In this document: positions 40,375 to 48,989 of the stretch, piece by piece
Layout: each line of letters starts with the position of its first letter
Position numbering within the stretch: position 1 is the stretch's first letter
Origin: Nocardioides ochotonae
GTDB taxonomy: Bacteria; Actinomycetota; Actinomycetes; Propionibacteriales; Nocardioidaceae
Assembly: GCF_011420305.2 (NCBI RefSeq)
Contig: NZ_CP061769.1
Coordinates: 3,521,001-3,585,000, forward strand
Reading direction: 5' to 3'
DNA length: 64,000 nt
Notes under the pieces: generated by a model
What the model was told of the DNA's origin: nothing
The model's database searches: none
The model's input: the letters and a program-made list of their open reading frames with translations, nothing else
Made by a program: the position numbers and the translations under genes

Positions 40375-41889
40375 ATGACCCAGGCAGAGCAGTACGACGT
40401 GGTGGTGGTCGGTTCCGGTGGCGGCGCGCTGACGGGGGCGCTCCTCGCCGCCCGCGCGGGCCTGCGCACGGTGGTCGTGGAGAAGACCGAGTACATCGGC
40501 GGCACCTCGGCGTACTCCGGGGGCGCCTGCTGGCTGCCCGGCTCCGACGTGCAGCAGCGCGCCGGTCTGCCGGACTCCACCGAGGGGGCCCGCAGCTACC
40601 TGAACGCGGTGCTCACCGACCCCGACCAGGACAAGCTCGAGGCGTTCGTGGGCCACGCGCCGGCCCTGGTGGCCGAGCTCGAGGCGATGGGCATCGACTT
40701 CGTGCCGGTGCCGTTCCCCGACTACTTCGACGCCCCCGGCCGGGTGCCGGGCGGACGCTCGATCCAGGTGAGCGCCGTCCAGCGTGACGACCTGCCCGCC
40801 GAGGTGGCGCGGCTGGTGCGCCCGCCGGTCGAGCTCGACCGGATCGGCCGGGGCGGGCGCAAGGAGCTCTCCGGCGGCCAGGCCCTGATCGCACGCCTCG
40901 CGGCGGCCTACGTCGAGGCGGGCGGGGAGATCCGCACCCAGCTGCCGGTCACCGGCTACGTCACCGACGACGCGGGCCGGGTGGTCGGCGCCGCCGCGAT
41001 GACCCCCGAGGGTCCGATCGAGCTGCGCGCGGAGCGTGGCGTGCTCGTGGCCGCCGGCGGCTTCGAGCGCAACGACCGCATGCGGACCGAGCACGGTGTC
41101 CCGGGCGACGCCGCCTGGACGATGGCGCCCGCGGGCAGCAACACCGGCGAGCCGATCGAGGCCGCGATCGCGATCGGCGCGGCCTCCGACTTCGGCGGCG
41201 CCGGCTGGTTCTGCCCCGGCCTGGAGCAGCCCTCGGGCGAGGGCTCGTTCACCCTGGGCTTCCGCAGCGGCCTGATGGTCGACGCCACCGGGCACCGCTA
41301 CGCCAACGAGTGCCTGCCCTACGACCGGTTCGGCCGGGAGATGGCGAAGGCGCCGGAGCGGACGCCGTCGTGGTACGTCTTCGACAGCCGCGAGGGCGGC
41401 CAGCTCCCCGCGATCGCGATCCCCCAGGGCGACCCCGCGGAGCACCTCGCCGCGGGCACCTGGGTGCGCGCCGACACGATCGCCGAGCTCGCCGAGGGCG
41501 CCGGACTGCCGGTGGACGCCCTGGTCGAGCAGGTCGAGCGGTTCAACACCTACGCCGAGAAGGGCGAGGACCCCGACTTCGGCCGCGGCCAGGACGAGTA
41601 CGACACCTTCTTCGCGGCCGGCACCGGCCCGAACAAGGCGCTCACGCCCTGCGATCAGGGCCCGTTCTACGCCGCCAGGTTCGTGCTCTCCGACCTCGGC
41701 ACCAAGGGCGGCGTGGTCACCGACGCCGTCGGCCGCGTGCTCCGCGAGGACGGCACCCCGATTCCCGGGCTCTACGCCTCCAGCAACTCCACCGCCTCGA
41801 TGTTCGGTGGGTTCTACCCCGGCCCGGGCGCCCCGCTGGGCAGCGCGATGGTCTTCGCCTCGCTGGCGGTGCGCGACCTGATCGGCTGA
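40375..41889 (+). CDS. FAD-dependent dehydrogenase, 3-ketosteroid delta-1-dehydrogenase-like
   Basis: A 504-residue flavoprotein of the fumarate reductase/KstD superfamily. The FAD motif is YDVVVVGSGGGALTGALLAA at residues 8-27, then EKTEYIGGTSAYSGG. The C-terminal SASMFGG-like run here reads SNSTASMFGGFYPGPGAPLG, as in KstD relatives. The steroid-enzyme label is by overall pattern only; no steroid-catabolic genes are nearby, so the substrate could be another ketone or acid. Monocistronic, followed by a strong terminator. Confidence 0.85.
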   Translation: MTQAEQYDVVVVGSGGGALTGALLAARAGLRTVVVEKTEYIGGTSAYSGGACWLPGSDVQQRAGLPDSTEGARSYLNAVLTDPDQDKLEAFVGHAPALVAELEAMGIDFVPVPFPDYFDAPGRVPGGRSIQVSAVQRDDLPAEVARLVRPPVELDRIGRGGRKELSGGQALIARLAAAYVEAGGEIRTQLPVTGYVTDDAGRVVGAAAMTPEGPIELRAERGVLVAAGGFERNDRMRTEHGVPGDAAWTMAPAGSNTGEPIEAAIAIGAASDFGGAGWFCPGLEQPSGEGSFTLGFRSGLMVDATGHRYANECLPYDRFGREMAKAPERTPSWYVFDSREGGQLPAIAIPQGDPAEHLAAGTWVRADTIAELAEGAGLPVDALVEQVERFNTYAEKGEDPDFGRGQDEYDTFFAAGTGPNKALTPCDQGPFYAARFVLSDLGTKGGVVTDAVGRVLREDGTPIPGLYASSNSTASMFGGFYPGPGAPLGSAMVFASLAVRDLIG

Positions 41890-41913
41890 CCCGCCCGGTC
41901 CCTGCTGACGCAG

Positions 41914-41948
41914 ACCGGCCCGATGACCGTCGCGGTCATCGGGCCGGT
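41914..41948. terminator. Terminator after the KstD-like gene
   Basis: ACCGGCCCGATGACC, loop GTCGC, GGTCATCGGGCCGGT: a perfect 15-bp stem between the flavoprotein stop and the convergent stop at 41969. Confidence 0.85.
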
Positions 41949-41968
41949 GCTCGTCATGGGGTGTGCAG

Positions 41969-42424
41969 TCAGCCTTCCTGGGAGTCCTGGTCGTCCGGGA
42001 GGTCGGGCCGGTCCTGGCCGTCGGGCGGCGTCGGCAGGTCCTGGCCGTCGGTCCGGCCGTCGTCGGGCATGCCCGGGTGGTCGCCGGGCATGCCCGGGTG
42101 ATCGTGGTGGCCGTACCCGCCGTGCTCGCCGTTCTCGTCGCCGCCCGGGCGGCTCCAGTCGCCCTGGGCAGGGCCGGCGGGCGGGCTCTGCGGGCCGTCG
42201 TCGTCGGCGGCGGCGATGCCGATGCCGGCACCGGCGAGGGCGCCGAGCAGCAGGCCGGCGACACCGACACCGATCACCGGGCGCAGGCCGAACGAGCGCT
42301 CACGCCAGGACTTCTGGGGCGCCGGGCCGGCCGCGGTCGGCGGCCCGGCGGGCGGCGGGGTGCTGGGCTGCGGGGACGGGTTCTGGGGGGACGGGTTCTG
42401 GGGGTTCATCTCCTTCGGATCCAT
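41969..42424 (-). CDS. Proline-rich single-pass membrane protein of unknown function
   Basis: A 151-residue protein. The N-terminus is a Pro/Asn/Gln repeat (NPQNPSPQNPSPQPS) and a basic stretch SWRERSFGLRP. One membrane helix follows (VIGVGVAGLLLGALAGAGIG, about residues 50-70). The outer tail is acidic, rich in Gly, His, Pro and Asp, with HPGMPGDHPGMPDDG and several PDGQD-like repeats that might bind metal ions. The ATG at 42424 is chosen because the sequence upstream contains the promoter of the divergent response regulator gene. The head-to-head layout with that two-component system hints at regulation by it. No family recognised. Confidence 0.68.
   Translation of the reverse strand: MDPKEMNPQNPSPQNPSPQPSTPPPAGPPTAAGPAPQKSWRERSFGLRPVIGVGVAGLLLGALAGAGIGIAAADDDGPQSPPAGPAQGDWSRPGGDENGEHGGYGHHDHPGMPGDHPGMPDDGRTDGQDLPTPPDGQDRPDLPDDQDSQEG
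42064..42100. repeat. Duplicated 12-bp palindrome inside the proline-rich gene
   Basis: CGGGCATGCCCGGGTG occurs at 42064-42079 and 42085-42100. Its first 12 bases are a perfect palindrome. They encode the two PGMP units of the outer tail, so selection on the peptide or slippage could explain them. Confidence 0.55.
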
Positions 42425-42554
42425 GTCCACGATGCTCGCCAGCCGGCCTGTGAGCCGGCTGTGCGGCGGCTCAGAGTCCGGCAAGGTTTCCTCGGCCCCG
42501 GCAATCACCCGCCGCCCACAGCCCACGCACAGGAAACACGGGCACGATGGGGGC

Positions 42555-43274
42555 ATGGCGAAGTCCGACCTCACCCGTCCGGACGGCACTCCGGTGCGCG
42601 TCCTCGTCGTCGACGACGAGGCCAACATCGCCGAGCTCATCTCGATGGCGCTGCGCTATGAGGGCTGGACGGTGGAGACCGCCCTCACCGGGCTCGACGC
42701 GGTGCGCATCGCCCGCGACCTGCGACCGGACGCCGTCGTGCTGGACATGATGCTGCCCGACCTCGACGGGTTGGAGGTGCTGAGTCGGATGCGCGCACAC
42801 GACCCCGACGTGCCCGTGGTGTTCCTGACCGCCAAGGACGCCGTCGAGGACCGGATCACCGGTCTCACGGCCGGCGGCGACGACTACGTGACCAAGCCGT
42901 TCTCCCTGGAGGAGCTGGTGGCCCGGCTGCGCGCGCTGATGCGGCGCGCCGGGGCGCAGCAGGCCCAGGAGGGCTCGGTCCTGGTCGTCGGTGATCTCGT
43001 CCTCGACGAGGACAGCCACGAGGTCTTCCGCGACGGCACCGAGATCCACCTCACCGCCACCGAGTTCGAGCTGCTGCGCTACCTGATGCGCAACCCGCGC
43101 CGGGTGCTCAGCAAGGCCCAGATCCTGGACCGCGTCTGGAACTACGACTTCGGCGGCCAGGCCAACGTCGTGGAGCTCTACATCTCCTACCTGCGCAAGA
43201 AGATCGACGCCGGCCGCGCGCCGATGATCCACACGATGCGCGGCGCCGGCTACGTGCTCAAGCCGGCCACATGA
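42555..43274 (+). CDS. OmpR-family response regulator
   Basis: A 239-residue transcription regulator. The receiver domain has VRVLVVDDEANIAELI, the phosphoacceptor in AVVLDMMLPDLDG and the lysine in YVTKPFSLEEL. The C-terminal winged helix includes LTATEFELLRYLMRNPRRVL and VELYISYLRKKIDAG. The ATG at 42555 is preceded by CACGAT and 6 nt. Its stop overlaps the sensor kinase start (ATGA). It resembles the TcrA/TrcR class of actinobacteria. Targets are unknown; the divergent proline-rich gene is a candidate. Confidence 0.94.
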   Translation: MAKSDLTRPDGTPVRVLVVDDEANIAELISMALRYEGWTVETALTGLDAVRIARDLRPDAVVLDMMLPDLDGLEVLSRMRAHDPDVPVVFLTAKDAVEDRITGLTAGGDDYVTKPFSLEELVARLRALMRRAGAQQAQEGSVLVVGDLVLDEDSHEVFRDGTEIHLTATEFELLRYLMRNPRRVLSKAQILDRVWNYDFGGQANVVELYISYLRKKIDAGRAPMIHTMRGAGYVLKPAT

Positions 43275-44665
43275 GGCGGTTCCGCTCGCTCACCGCGCGC
43301 CTGGTGCTGACCGCCGTCGCGCTGGTCGCGGTGGTCACGGCGCTGGTGGCCACGGTGACCACGCTGGCGATGCACGACCGACTCAACGACCAGGTCGACG
43401 CCCAGGTCCGCGAGGCCCTCCTCAGCGCCACCCGGACCCCGCCCGGGGCCCCGCTCGGCATCGACCCGCGCAACCAGGCACCCGGCACCGTCGTCCTGGT
43501 CCTCGCCGACGACGGATCGAGCGAGTCGGCGGTGCTCGGCGACGCACCCGGGACCCGGCGCGAGCTCGACGAGTCCCAGGTCGAGGCGCTCGAGGACGTC
43601 CCGGCCGACGGCCGGCCCCGCGCCGTCGACCTCGGCGGGCTCGGCGGCTACCGGGCGGCCGCGCTGGACCTCGACCGCGGCACCCTGGTGCTCGGCCTGC
43701 CGACCGCCGACGCCGACGACGCGGTCGCCTCGCTGATCGGCTGGGAGGCCGCGCTGGTGCTGCTCGGCGTCGCCGCGGCCGCCGGCGTCGGGCTGGTCGT
43801 CGTACGACGACAGCTGCGCCCCCTGACCGAGGTCGCGCGCACCGCCCACGACGTCGCCGCGCTGCCGCTGGCCTCCGGCGAGGTCGACCTGAGCACCCGT
43901 GTGCCCGCGCGCCTCACCGACGACCAGACCGAGGTCGGCCAGGTCGGCGCCGCGCTCAACACGCTGCTCGCGCACGTCGAGTCGGCGCTGGACGCGCGGC
44001 ACCGCAGCGAGCAGCAGGTCCGCCAGTTCGTGGCCGACGCCTCCCACGAGCTGCGCACCCCGCTGGCCACGATCGCCGGCTACACCGAGCTCGCCCGCCG
44101 CCGACCCGACGACCCCGAGGCGACCCGCACCGCGCTGGCCAAGGTCGAGGAGGAGTCGGCCCGGATGACCGCGCTGGTCGAGGACCTGCTGCTGCTGGCC
44201 CGCCTCGACGCCGGGCGGCCGCTCGAGCGCGAGCGGGTGGACCTCACCCTCCTGCTCCTCGAGGCGGTCTCCGACGCCCGGGTGCTCGCCCCGGACCACC
44301 ACTGGCGCCTGGACCTGCCCGAGGACTCCGTGGAGGTGCTCGGGGACGCCCAGCGGCTGCACCAGGTCGTGACCAACCTGCTCAGCAACGCCCGCACGCA
44401 CACCCCGGCCGGCACGACCGTCACGGTGTCCGCGCGCCCGGACGGCTTCAGCGTGCACGACGACGGACCCGGCTTCGCTCCCGACCTCGCCGAGCACGCC
44501 TTCGAGCGCTTCGTGCGCGGCGACGCCTCGCGCCAGCGCAGCGGCGGCGCGGGGCTGGGCCTGGCGCTGGTGCGCGCGATCCTCGCGGCCCAGGGCGGCA
44601 GCGTCGAGCTGAGCAGCACCCCCGGCGACACCACGCTGCGCGTGACGCTGCGACCCGCCCCCTGA
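43271..44665 (+). CDS. Sensor histidine kinase
   Basis: A 464-residue membrane kinase partnered with the overlapping response regulator gene. Helix 1 is at about residues 13-33, an extracytoplasmic sensor domain at about 34-155, helix 2 at about 157-180 (AALVLLGVAAAAGVGLVVV), then HAMP. The phosphoacceptor histidine is in FVADASHELRTPLATIAGY. ATP-binding boxes are NLLSNARTHTP (N), DDGPGFAPD (G1) and GGAGLGLALVRAI (G2). The signal is unknown. Confidence 0.93.
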   Translation: MRRFRSLTARLVLTAVALVAVVTALVATVTTLAMHDRLNDQVDAQVREALLSATRTPPGAPLGIDPRNQAPGTVVLVLADDGSSESAVLGDAPGTRRELDESQVEALEDVPADGRPRAVDLGGLGGYRAAALDLDRGTLVLGLPTADADDAVASLIGWEAALVLLGVAAAAGVGLVVVRRQLRPLTEVARTAHDVAALPLASGEVDLSTRVPARLTDDQTEVGQVGAALNTLLAHVESALDARHRSEQQVRQFVADASHELRTPLATIAGYTELARRRPDDPEATRTALAKVEEESARMTALVEDLLLLARLDAGRPLERERVDLTLLLLEAVSDARVLAPDHHWRLDLPEDSVEVLGDAQRLHQVVTNLLSNARTHTPAGTTVTVSARPDGFSVHDDGPGFAPDLAEHAFERFVRGDASRQRSGGAGLGLALVRAILAAQGGSVELSSTPGDTTLRVTLRPAP

Positions 44666-44741
44666 CCCAGCCAGGCTGCGCCGCCACCCCGGATGCGCCG
44701 CGCCGGGGACGATCTCGCTCGCCCCCGCGTCGTTCCGGGGT

Positions 44742-44747
44742 TAGGGT
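44742..44747 (+). promoter_or_regulatory. Candidate -10 of the ornithine aminotransferase gene
   Basis: TAGGGT, with a predicted transcription start near 44755. The palindrome at 44758-44770 would then lie just downstream of +1, a position suited to repression. Confidence 0.45.
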
Positions 44748-44757
44748 GGCGCCACAG

Positions 44758-44770
44758 ATTGTCTGACAAT
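44758..44770. promoter_or_regulatory. GntR/FadR-type operator candidate upstream of rocD
   Basis: A perfect inverted repeat ATTGTC-T-GACAAT. It matches the TNGTNNNACNA pattern used by FadR-subfamily GntR repressors such as LldR. It lies 41 nt before the aminotransferase start and is conspicuously AT-rich for this genome. The regulator gene is not in the window. Confidence 0.6.
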
Positions 44771-44810
44771 GTGGTCGGGCAGCGCGCACCACGCGAGGAG
44801 GCGACATCCG

Positions 44811-46067
44811 ATGACCGTCACGACCGGGATCACCACCACCAGCCAGGCCCTCCGGGCGGACCTGGAGACGCCGTCGAGTCGCGAGCTGCGCCGCGCCGAG
44901 GCCCGCACCGCGCACAACTACCACCCGCTGCCGGTGGTCGTGGAGCACGCGGAGGGGGCCTGGATGACCGACGTCGACGGGGCCCGCTACCTCGACATGC
45001 TCGCCGGCTACTCCGCGCTCAACTTCGGCCACGGGCACCCCCGGCTGCTGCACGCCGCGCAGGAGCAGCTGTCCCGTCTCACCCTCACCAGCCGCGCCTT
45101 CGTCCACGACCGCTTCGCGGACTTCTGCGCCGCGCTCGGCGACCTGTGCGGCAAGGACCTCGTGCTGCCGATGAACACCGGTGCGGAGGCCGTGGAGACC
45201 GCGATCAAGGTCGCGCGCAAGTGGGGCTACGAGGTGAAGGGCGTCGCGCCCGGGACCGCCGAGATCATCGTGATGAGCGGCAACTTCCACGGACGCACCA
45301 CCACGATCGTGGGCTTCTCCGACGACCCCGGCGCCCGCGACGGGTTCGGGCCGTTCACCCCCGGCTTCGTCACGGTGCCGTACGGCGACCTCACGGCCCT
45401 GGAGGCCGCAATCACCGAGCGCACCGTGGCCGTGCTCCTCGAGCCGATCCAGGGCGAGGGCGGCGTGATCATCCCGCCGGACGGGTTCCTCGCCGGCGTG
45501 CGCACGCTGTGCACCCGCCACCAGGTGCTGTTCGCCGCCGACGAGATCCAGTCCGGGCTCGGCCGCACCGGCCGCACCTTCGCCTGCGACCACGAGGACG
45601 TCGTCCCCGACCTCTACCTCCTCGGCAAGGCCCTCGGCGGCGGCGTCGTGCCGGTCTCCGCCGTCGTGGCGGACCGCGAGGTGCTCGGCGTGCTGCGCCC
45701 CGGGCAGCACGGCTCCACGTTCGGCGGCAACCCGTTGGCCTGCGCGGTGGGCAGCACCGTGGTGGAGATGCTGGCCACCGGCGAGCACCAGGCCCGCTCC
45801 CGCGACCTCGGCGTGGTGCTGAGCGAGCGGCTCGAGGCGATGATCGGCCACGGCGTGCTCGGCGTCCGCACCCGTGGGCTGTGGGCAGGCATCGACGTGG
45901 ACCCGGCCGTCGGCACCGGCCGCGAGGTGTGTGAGCGGCTGATGGCGCGCGGGGTCCTGGCCAAGGACACCCACGGCTCGACGATCCGCCTCGCTCCCCC
46001 GCTGGTGATCGCCGAGGACGACCTGCTCTGGGGTCTCGAGCAGCTCGCCGCGGTCGTCGGGGGCTGA
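44811..46067 (+). CDS. rocD: Ornithine-oxo-acid aminotransferase (class III)
   Basis: A 418-residue PLP enzyme, best matching ornithine delta-aminotransferase, which converts ornithine and 2-oxoglutarate to glutamate semialdehyde and glutamate. Visible are DMLAGYSALNFGHGHPRLL, MNTGAEAVETAIKVARKWGY, EPIQGEGGVIIPP, DEIQSGLGRTG and the PLP lysine in LLGKALGGGVVPVS. The ATG at 44811 has GAGGAGGCGAC upstream. A substrate other than ornithine within class III is possible, since no other arginine-catabolic genes adjoin it. Regulation by a GntR-type repressor is suggested by the palindrome upstream. Confidence 0.88.
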   Translation: MTVTTGITTTSQALRADLETPSSRELRRAEARTAHNYHPLPVVVEHAEGAWMTDVDGARYLDMLAGYSALNFGHGHPRLLHAAQEQLSRLTLTSRAFVHDRFADFCAALGDLCGKDLVLPMNTGAEAVETAIKVARKWGYEVKGVAPGTAEIIVMSGNFHGRTTTIVGFSDDPGARDGFGPFTPGFVTVPYGDLTALEAAITERTVAVLLEPIQGEGGVIIPPDGFLAGVRTLCTRHQVLFAADEIQSGLGRTGRTFACDHEDVVPDLYLLGKALGGGVVPVSAVVADREVLGVLRPGQHGSTFGGNPLACAVGSTVVEMLATGEHQARSRDLGVVLSERLEAMIGHGVLGVRTRGLWAGIDVDPAVGTGREVCERLMARGVLAKDTHGSTIRLAPPLVIAEDDLLWGLEQLAAVVGG

Positions 46068-46094
46068 TCGCGCCCGTCCGCCGGCCGGGGCCGC

Positions 46095-46100
46095 TACGGT
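46095..46100 (+). promoter_or_regulatory. Candidate leaderless -10 of the SDR gene
   Basis: TACGGT, 7 nt (CGGGCGC), then the ATG at 46108. Confidence 0.55.
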
Positions 46101-46107
46101 CGGGCGC

Positions 46108-46950
46108 ATGAAGACCCTCGACGGCAAGGTGGTCGTGATCACCGGCGCAGCCTCCGGCATCGGCCGGGCGCTCGCCTTGGAGTGCGCGCGCCGGGGAGCG
46201 CTGCTGGCGCTCTCCGACGTCGACGAGGCGGGGCTGGCCGAGACCGTCCGCCGCGCCGGGCAGGCTGGCGCCCGGGAGGTCCGCGCGGACCGCCTCGACG
46301 TGGCCGACCGGGCGGCGTTCGCGGCGTACGCCTCGGCCGTCGCCACGCACTTCGGCCGGGTCAACATGATGGTCAACAACGCCGGGGTCGCGCTGGCCGG
46401 GGACTTCGTCGACCTCGACTACGACGACATCGACTGGATCATGGGCATCAACCTTGGCGGCATGCTCACCGGCAGCAAGGAGTTCCTCCCCCACCTGATC
46501 GCCTCCGGCGACGGGCACCTGGTCAACCTGTCCTCACTCTTCGGGCTGGTCCCGATGCCGGGGCAGAGCGTCTACAACGCCACCAAGTTCGCCGTGCGCG
46601 GCATGACCGAGGCGATCCGCTCCGAGATGATCCGCGCCGGGCACCCGGTCGGCGTGACCTCGGTGCACCCCGGCGGGATCGCCACCGCGATCGCCCGCAG
46701 CGCCCGGGTCTCGCGCCGCGAGGACGCCGCCGCGACCGCGGAGCTCTTCGACACCAAGCTGGCCCGCACCACCCCGGAGAAGGCCGCCAGCGTGATCGTC
46801 GCCGGGGTGCTGCGCGGGAAGGCCCGGGTGCTCGTCGGGCCCGACGCCTACGCCGTGCACCACCTCGGGCAGCTGCTGGGCTCACGGTTCCAGGACGTCG
46901 CGGCGCGGGTGGCGCGCAAGACGCTGCCCGAGCACGTCGAGATCGTCTAG
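46108..46950 (+). CDS. Short-chain dehydrogenase/reductase
   Basis: A 280-residue classical SDR. The cofactor motif is VVVITGAASGIGRALALECA at residues 8-27, then NNAGVALAGD, the catalytic serine region VNLSSLFGLVP and YNATK (Tyr-Lys pair). The acidic residue in LALSDVDEAG after the second strand suggests NAD(H) rather than NADP(H). The C-terminal extension resembles the acyl/lipid-type SDRs of actinobacteria. Substrate unknown. It is probably followed in the same transcript by the DUF402 gene 7 nt later. Confidence 0.9.
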   Translation: MKTLDGKVVVITGAASGIGRALALECARRGALLALSDVDEAGLAETVRRAGQAGAREVRADRLDVADRAAFAAYASAVATHFGRVNMMVNNAGVALAGDFVDLDYDDIDWIMGINLGGMLTGSKEFLPHLIASGDGHLVNLSSLFGLVPMPGQSVYNATKFAVRGMTEAIRSEMIRAGHPVGVTSVHPGGIATAIARSARVSRREDAAATAELFDTKLARTTPEKAASVIVAGVLRGKARVLVGPDAYAVHHLGQLLGSRFQDVAARVARKTLPEHVEIV

Positions 46951-46957
46951 GCCCGCA

Positions 46958-47503
46958 GTGCCCACGGCGACTGGGAGCCCTGGCAGCCCGGTCCGGGTCG
47001 AGATGGCCAAGTGGGGCGGCGGCGCGCACTGGGAGTTCGACGGGGTGCTGCTCGGCAGCGACGAGCACGGTGAGTGGCTCGGCTTCCCCGCCGGCACCCT
47101 GAACGCGCGTCCCGGGGCGCGGTACCTCTCCCAGGTCGACTCGGTGACGCTGGTGAGCCCCACCGCGTGGAGCCTGCCCACCTTCCAGGCCCCGGGCATC
47201 TGGTGCACGGTCTACGTCGACATCGCCTCCCCGCCCCGGTGGGACCGCGAGGGCGAGGTGCCCGTCCTGCGCAGCGTCGACCTGGACCTCGACGTGATCC
47301 GGGGCGACACCGGGCGGGTCTGGATCGACGACGAGGACGAGTTCGCCGCGCACCGGGTCGCGCTCGGCTACCCCGCCGACGTGGTGCGGGCGGCGCTCGC
47401 GGAGTGCGAACGGGTGCACCACGCGGTCGCCTCCGGCCACCCGCCGTACGACGGGACCGCGGAGCGGTGGCTGGCGCAGGTGTCGGGGCTCAGGCCCCGA
47501 TGA
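46958..47503 (+). CDS. DUF402 domain protein
   Basis: A 181-residue protein with the DUF402 barrel, recognisable by WCTVYVDIASPPRW, SVDLDLDVIRGDTGRVWIDDEDEF and the preceding WSLPTF segment. DUF402 relatives include nucleotide/nucleoside di- and triphosphate hydrolases and RNA-associated factors that use acidic metal-binding residues like those in IDDEDEF. The GTG at 46958 lies 7 nt after the SDR stop. Its end overlaps the convergent ThrE gene by 14 bp. Confidence 0.85.
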   Translation: MPTATGSPGSPVRVEMAKWGGGAHWEFDGVLLGSDEHGEWLGFPAGTLNARPGARYLSQVDSVTLVSPTAWSLPTFQAPGIWCTVYVDIASPPRWDREGEVPVLRSVDLDLDVIRGDTGRVWIDDEDEFAAHRVALGYPADVVRAALAECERVHHAVASGHPPYDGTAERWLAQVSGLRPR

Positions 47504-48884
47504 CGGTCCCATCGGTGCCGGTCGGCTCGGGCTCGTCCTTGCCCTCCTCGCGGGCACGCCGGCGCCGGGCGCGCGGACCGAGGTCCCGCATCGGGCCGAC
47601 CAGGCGCGGGCCGGCGAGCCGGGTCTCCAGGCGACGCGCCTCCCGCTTGAGCGGCTGGGCGACGTACTCACCGAGGATCACGCCGGCCGAGAGCGCGATG
47701 GCGACCGATGCGGCGGTGACCATGGCCAGCAGGCCCGCCGAGATGTCCCCCTTGCTGCCCTCGGCGAGCAGCGTCAGGCCGCGGTAGATCGAGAGGCCGG
47801 GGAGCATCGGCACGACCGCGGACACCACGACGACCAGGGGCGGCACGCGCATCCGCCCGGCGACCGAGAACGCGACCAGACCGACGAAGAGCGCGGCGAG
47901 CGCCACCGACCAGGTGCGCCCGATGCCGGGCAGCGCCACCGACTGGCTGATCGCGATCGCGACGGCGGCCACGCCGGCGATCGGGGCGATGATCCGGCCC
48001 GGGGCGTAGGAGGCGTAGGCGAACGCCGCGGCACAGACGGCCGCGCCGGCCACGAGCATGCCGAAGGTCTGCAGGTTGCCGCGCCCGGGATCGATCGGCG
48101 GGATGTCGACGCCGACCATCTGGGCGACGCTGAGACCGCCGCTGACGCCGCCGATGATGCCGGCGGTGGCCAGGATCGCCTCGGTGAGTCGGGCCCCCGC
48201 GGTGACGTAGAAGCCGCTCAGGGCGTCCTGGAGCGCACCCATGAAACCGATGCCGGCGAGCAGCAGGACGATGTTGGCGGTGATGACCAGGGAGACGTTG
48301 ACGTCGACGGGCGCCAGGCCCGCGAGGATGCCGACCGCCGTCGCCACGCCGCCGCCGGCGATCTGCTGGTAGAAGAACGGCAGCCGGGCCCGGGCCATCC
48401 GCTGCTGGAGCCGGTCGATCAGCATCGCCGCGAACGACGCCACGAGCACCACGAACAGGTCGCCGCCGAGCTGGATCGCCACGCCGCCGCACATCGCGCC
48501 CCAGGCGAGGGTGACCTTCCAGCGGGCCCGGATGTGGCCCGAGGAGACGATCCTGGCCAGCGAGGTGCGGGCCTCCTTGAGGTCGATCTGGTCGTGGAGG
48601 ATCGCGCGCACGAGGTGGTCGACCCGGGTGAGGTGCTCATAGTCGATCGTGCGCTGCTTGACCGTGCGGGTCGCGAGGATCGGCTGCTCCTCGGGATCCG
48701 CGTGGTGGCTCATCGAGATCGAGGTGAACGTGACGTCGGTGTCGGCACCACGCAGGCCGAGATGCTGGGCGACGCTCTGCATCGTCGCGGTCACGTCGGC
48801 CGCGCCTGCACCCGAGGCAAGCAGCAGCTCCCCGACTCGGAGGCAGAAGTCGAGGATCTGGTTCACCTGGCGGGGGTCGAGCAC
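47490..48884 (-). CDS. thrE: Threonine/serine exporter ThrE
   Basis: A 464-residue ThrE-type exporter, combining the ThrE and ThrE_2 halves. The N-terminal about 130 residues are soluble (LLASGAGAADVTATMQSVAQHLGL, YEHLTRVDHLVRAILHDQIDL). About ten membrane helices follow to residue 425, and the C-terminus is basic and acidic ([17 protein letters not shown]). I chose the GTG at 48884 because CACCAT and 7 nt precede it, a leaderless layout, and the family alignment begins there; upstream sequence belongs to the divergent gene. It likely exports threonine and serine. Confidence 0.85.
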   Translation of the reverse strand: MLDPRQVNQILDFCLRVGELLLASGAGAADVTATMQSVAQHLGLRGADTDVTFTSISMSHHADPEEQPILATRTVKQRTIDYEHLTRVDHLVRAILHDQIDLKEARTSLARIVSSGHIRARWKVTLAWGAMCGGVAIQLGGDLFVVLVASFAAMLIDRLQQRMARARLPFFYQQIAGGGVATAVGILAGLAPVDVNVSLVITANIVLLLAGIGFMGALQDALSGFYVTAGARLTEAILATAGIIGGVSGGLSVAQMVGVDIPPIDPGRGNLQTFGMLVAGAAVCAAAFAYASYAPGRIIAPIAGVAAVAIAISQSVALPGIGRTWSVALAALFVGLVAFSVAGRMRVPPLVVVVSAVVPMLPGLSIYRGLTLLAEGSKGDISAGLLAMVTAASVAIALSAGVILGEYVAQPLKREARRLETRLAGPRLVGPMRDLGPRARRRRAREEGKDEPEPTGTDGTVIGA

Positions 48885-48891
48885 ACCTGCG

Positions 48892-48897
48892 ATGGTG
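48892..48897 (-). promoter_or_regulatory. Candidate leaderless -10 of thrE
   Basis: CACCAT on the minus strand, 7 nt before the GTG at 48884. It supports that start over upstream alternatives. Confidence 0.4.
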
Positions 48898-48989
48898 CCA
48901 GAGAGCACCGACGTGTCCGGCGCCGCACCGACCCCGCCTCGGGGCACACCGACATGCGATCTCGTGGCCCGCTGTGGTTCGCTGGGCGC

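Noticed and set aside
38674-41889. Very long plus-strand open frame of more than 1000 codons
   Set aside because: Only the part from the ATG at 40375 has flavoprotein features. The upstream portion is antisense to the ABC-F gene and has the composition of a high-GC shadow frame.
40375-41889. A steroid-degradation locus
   Set aside because: Only one KstD-like flavoprotein is present; no other steroid-catabolic genes adjoin it.
40258-42270. Upstream extension of the ABC-F frame on the minus strand
   Set aside because: It is antisense to the KstD-like gene and the terminator, with no domain; the ABC-F protein starts at 40257.
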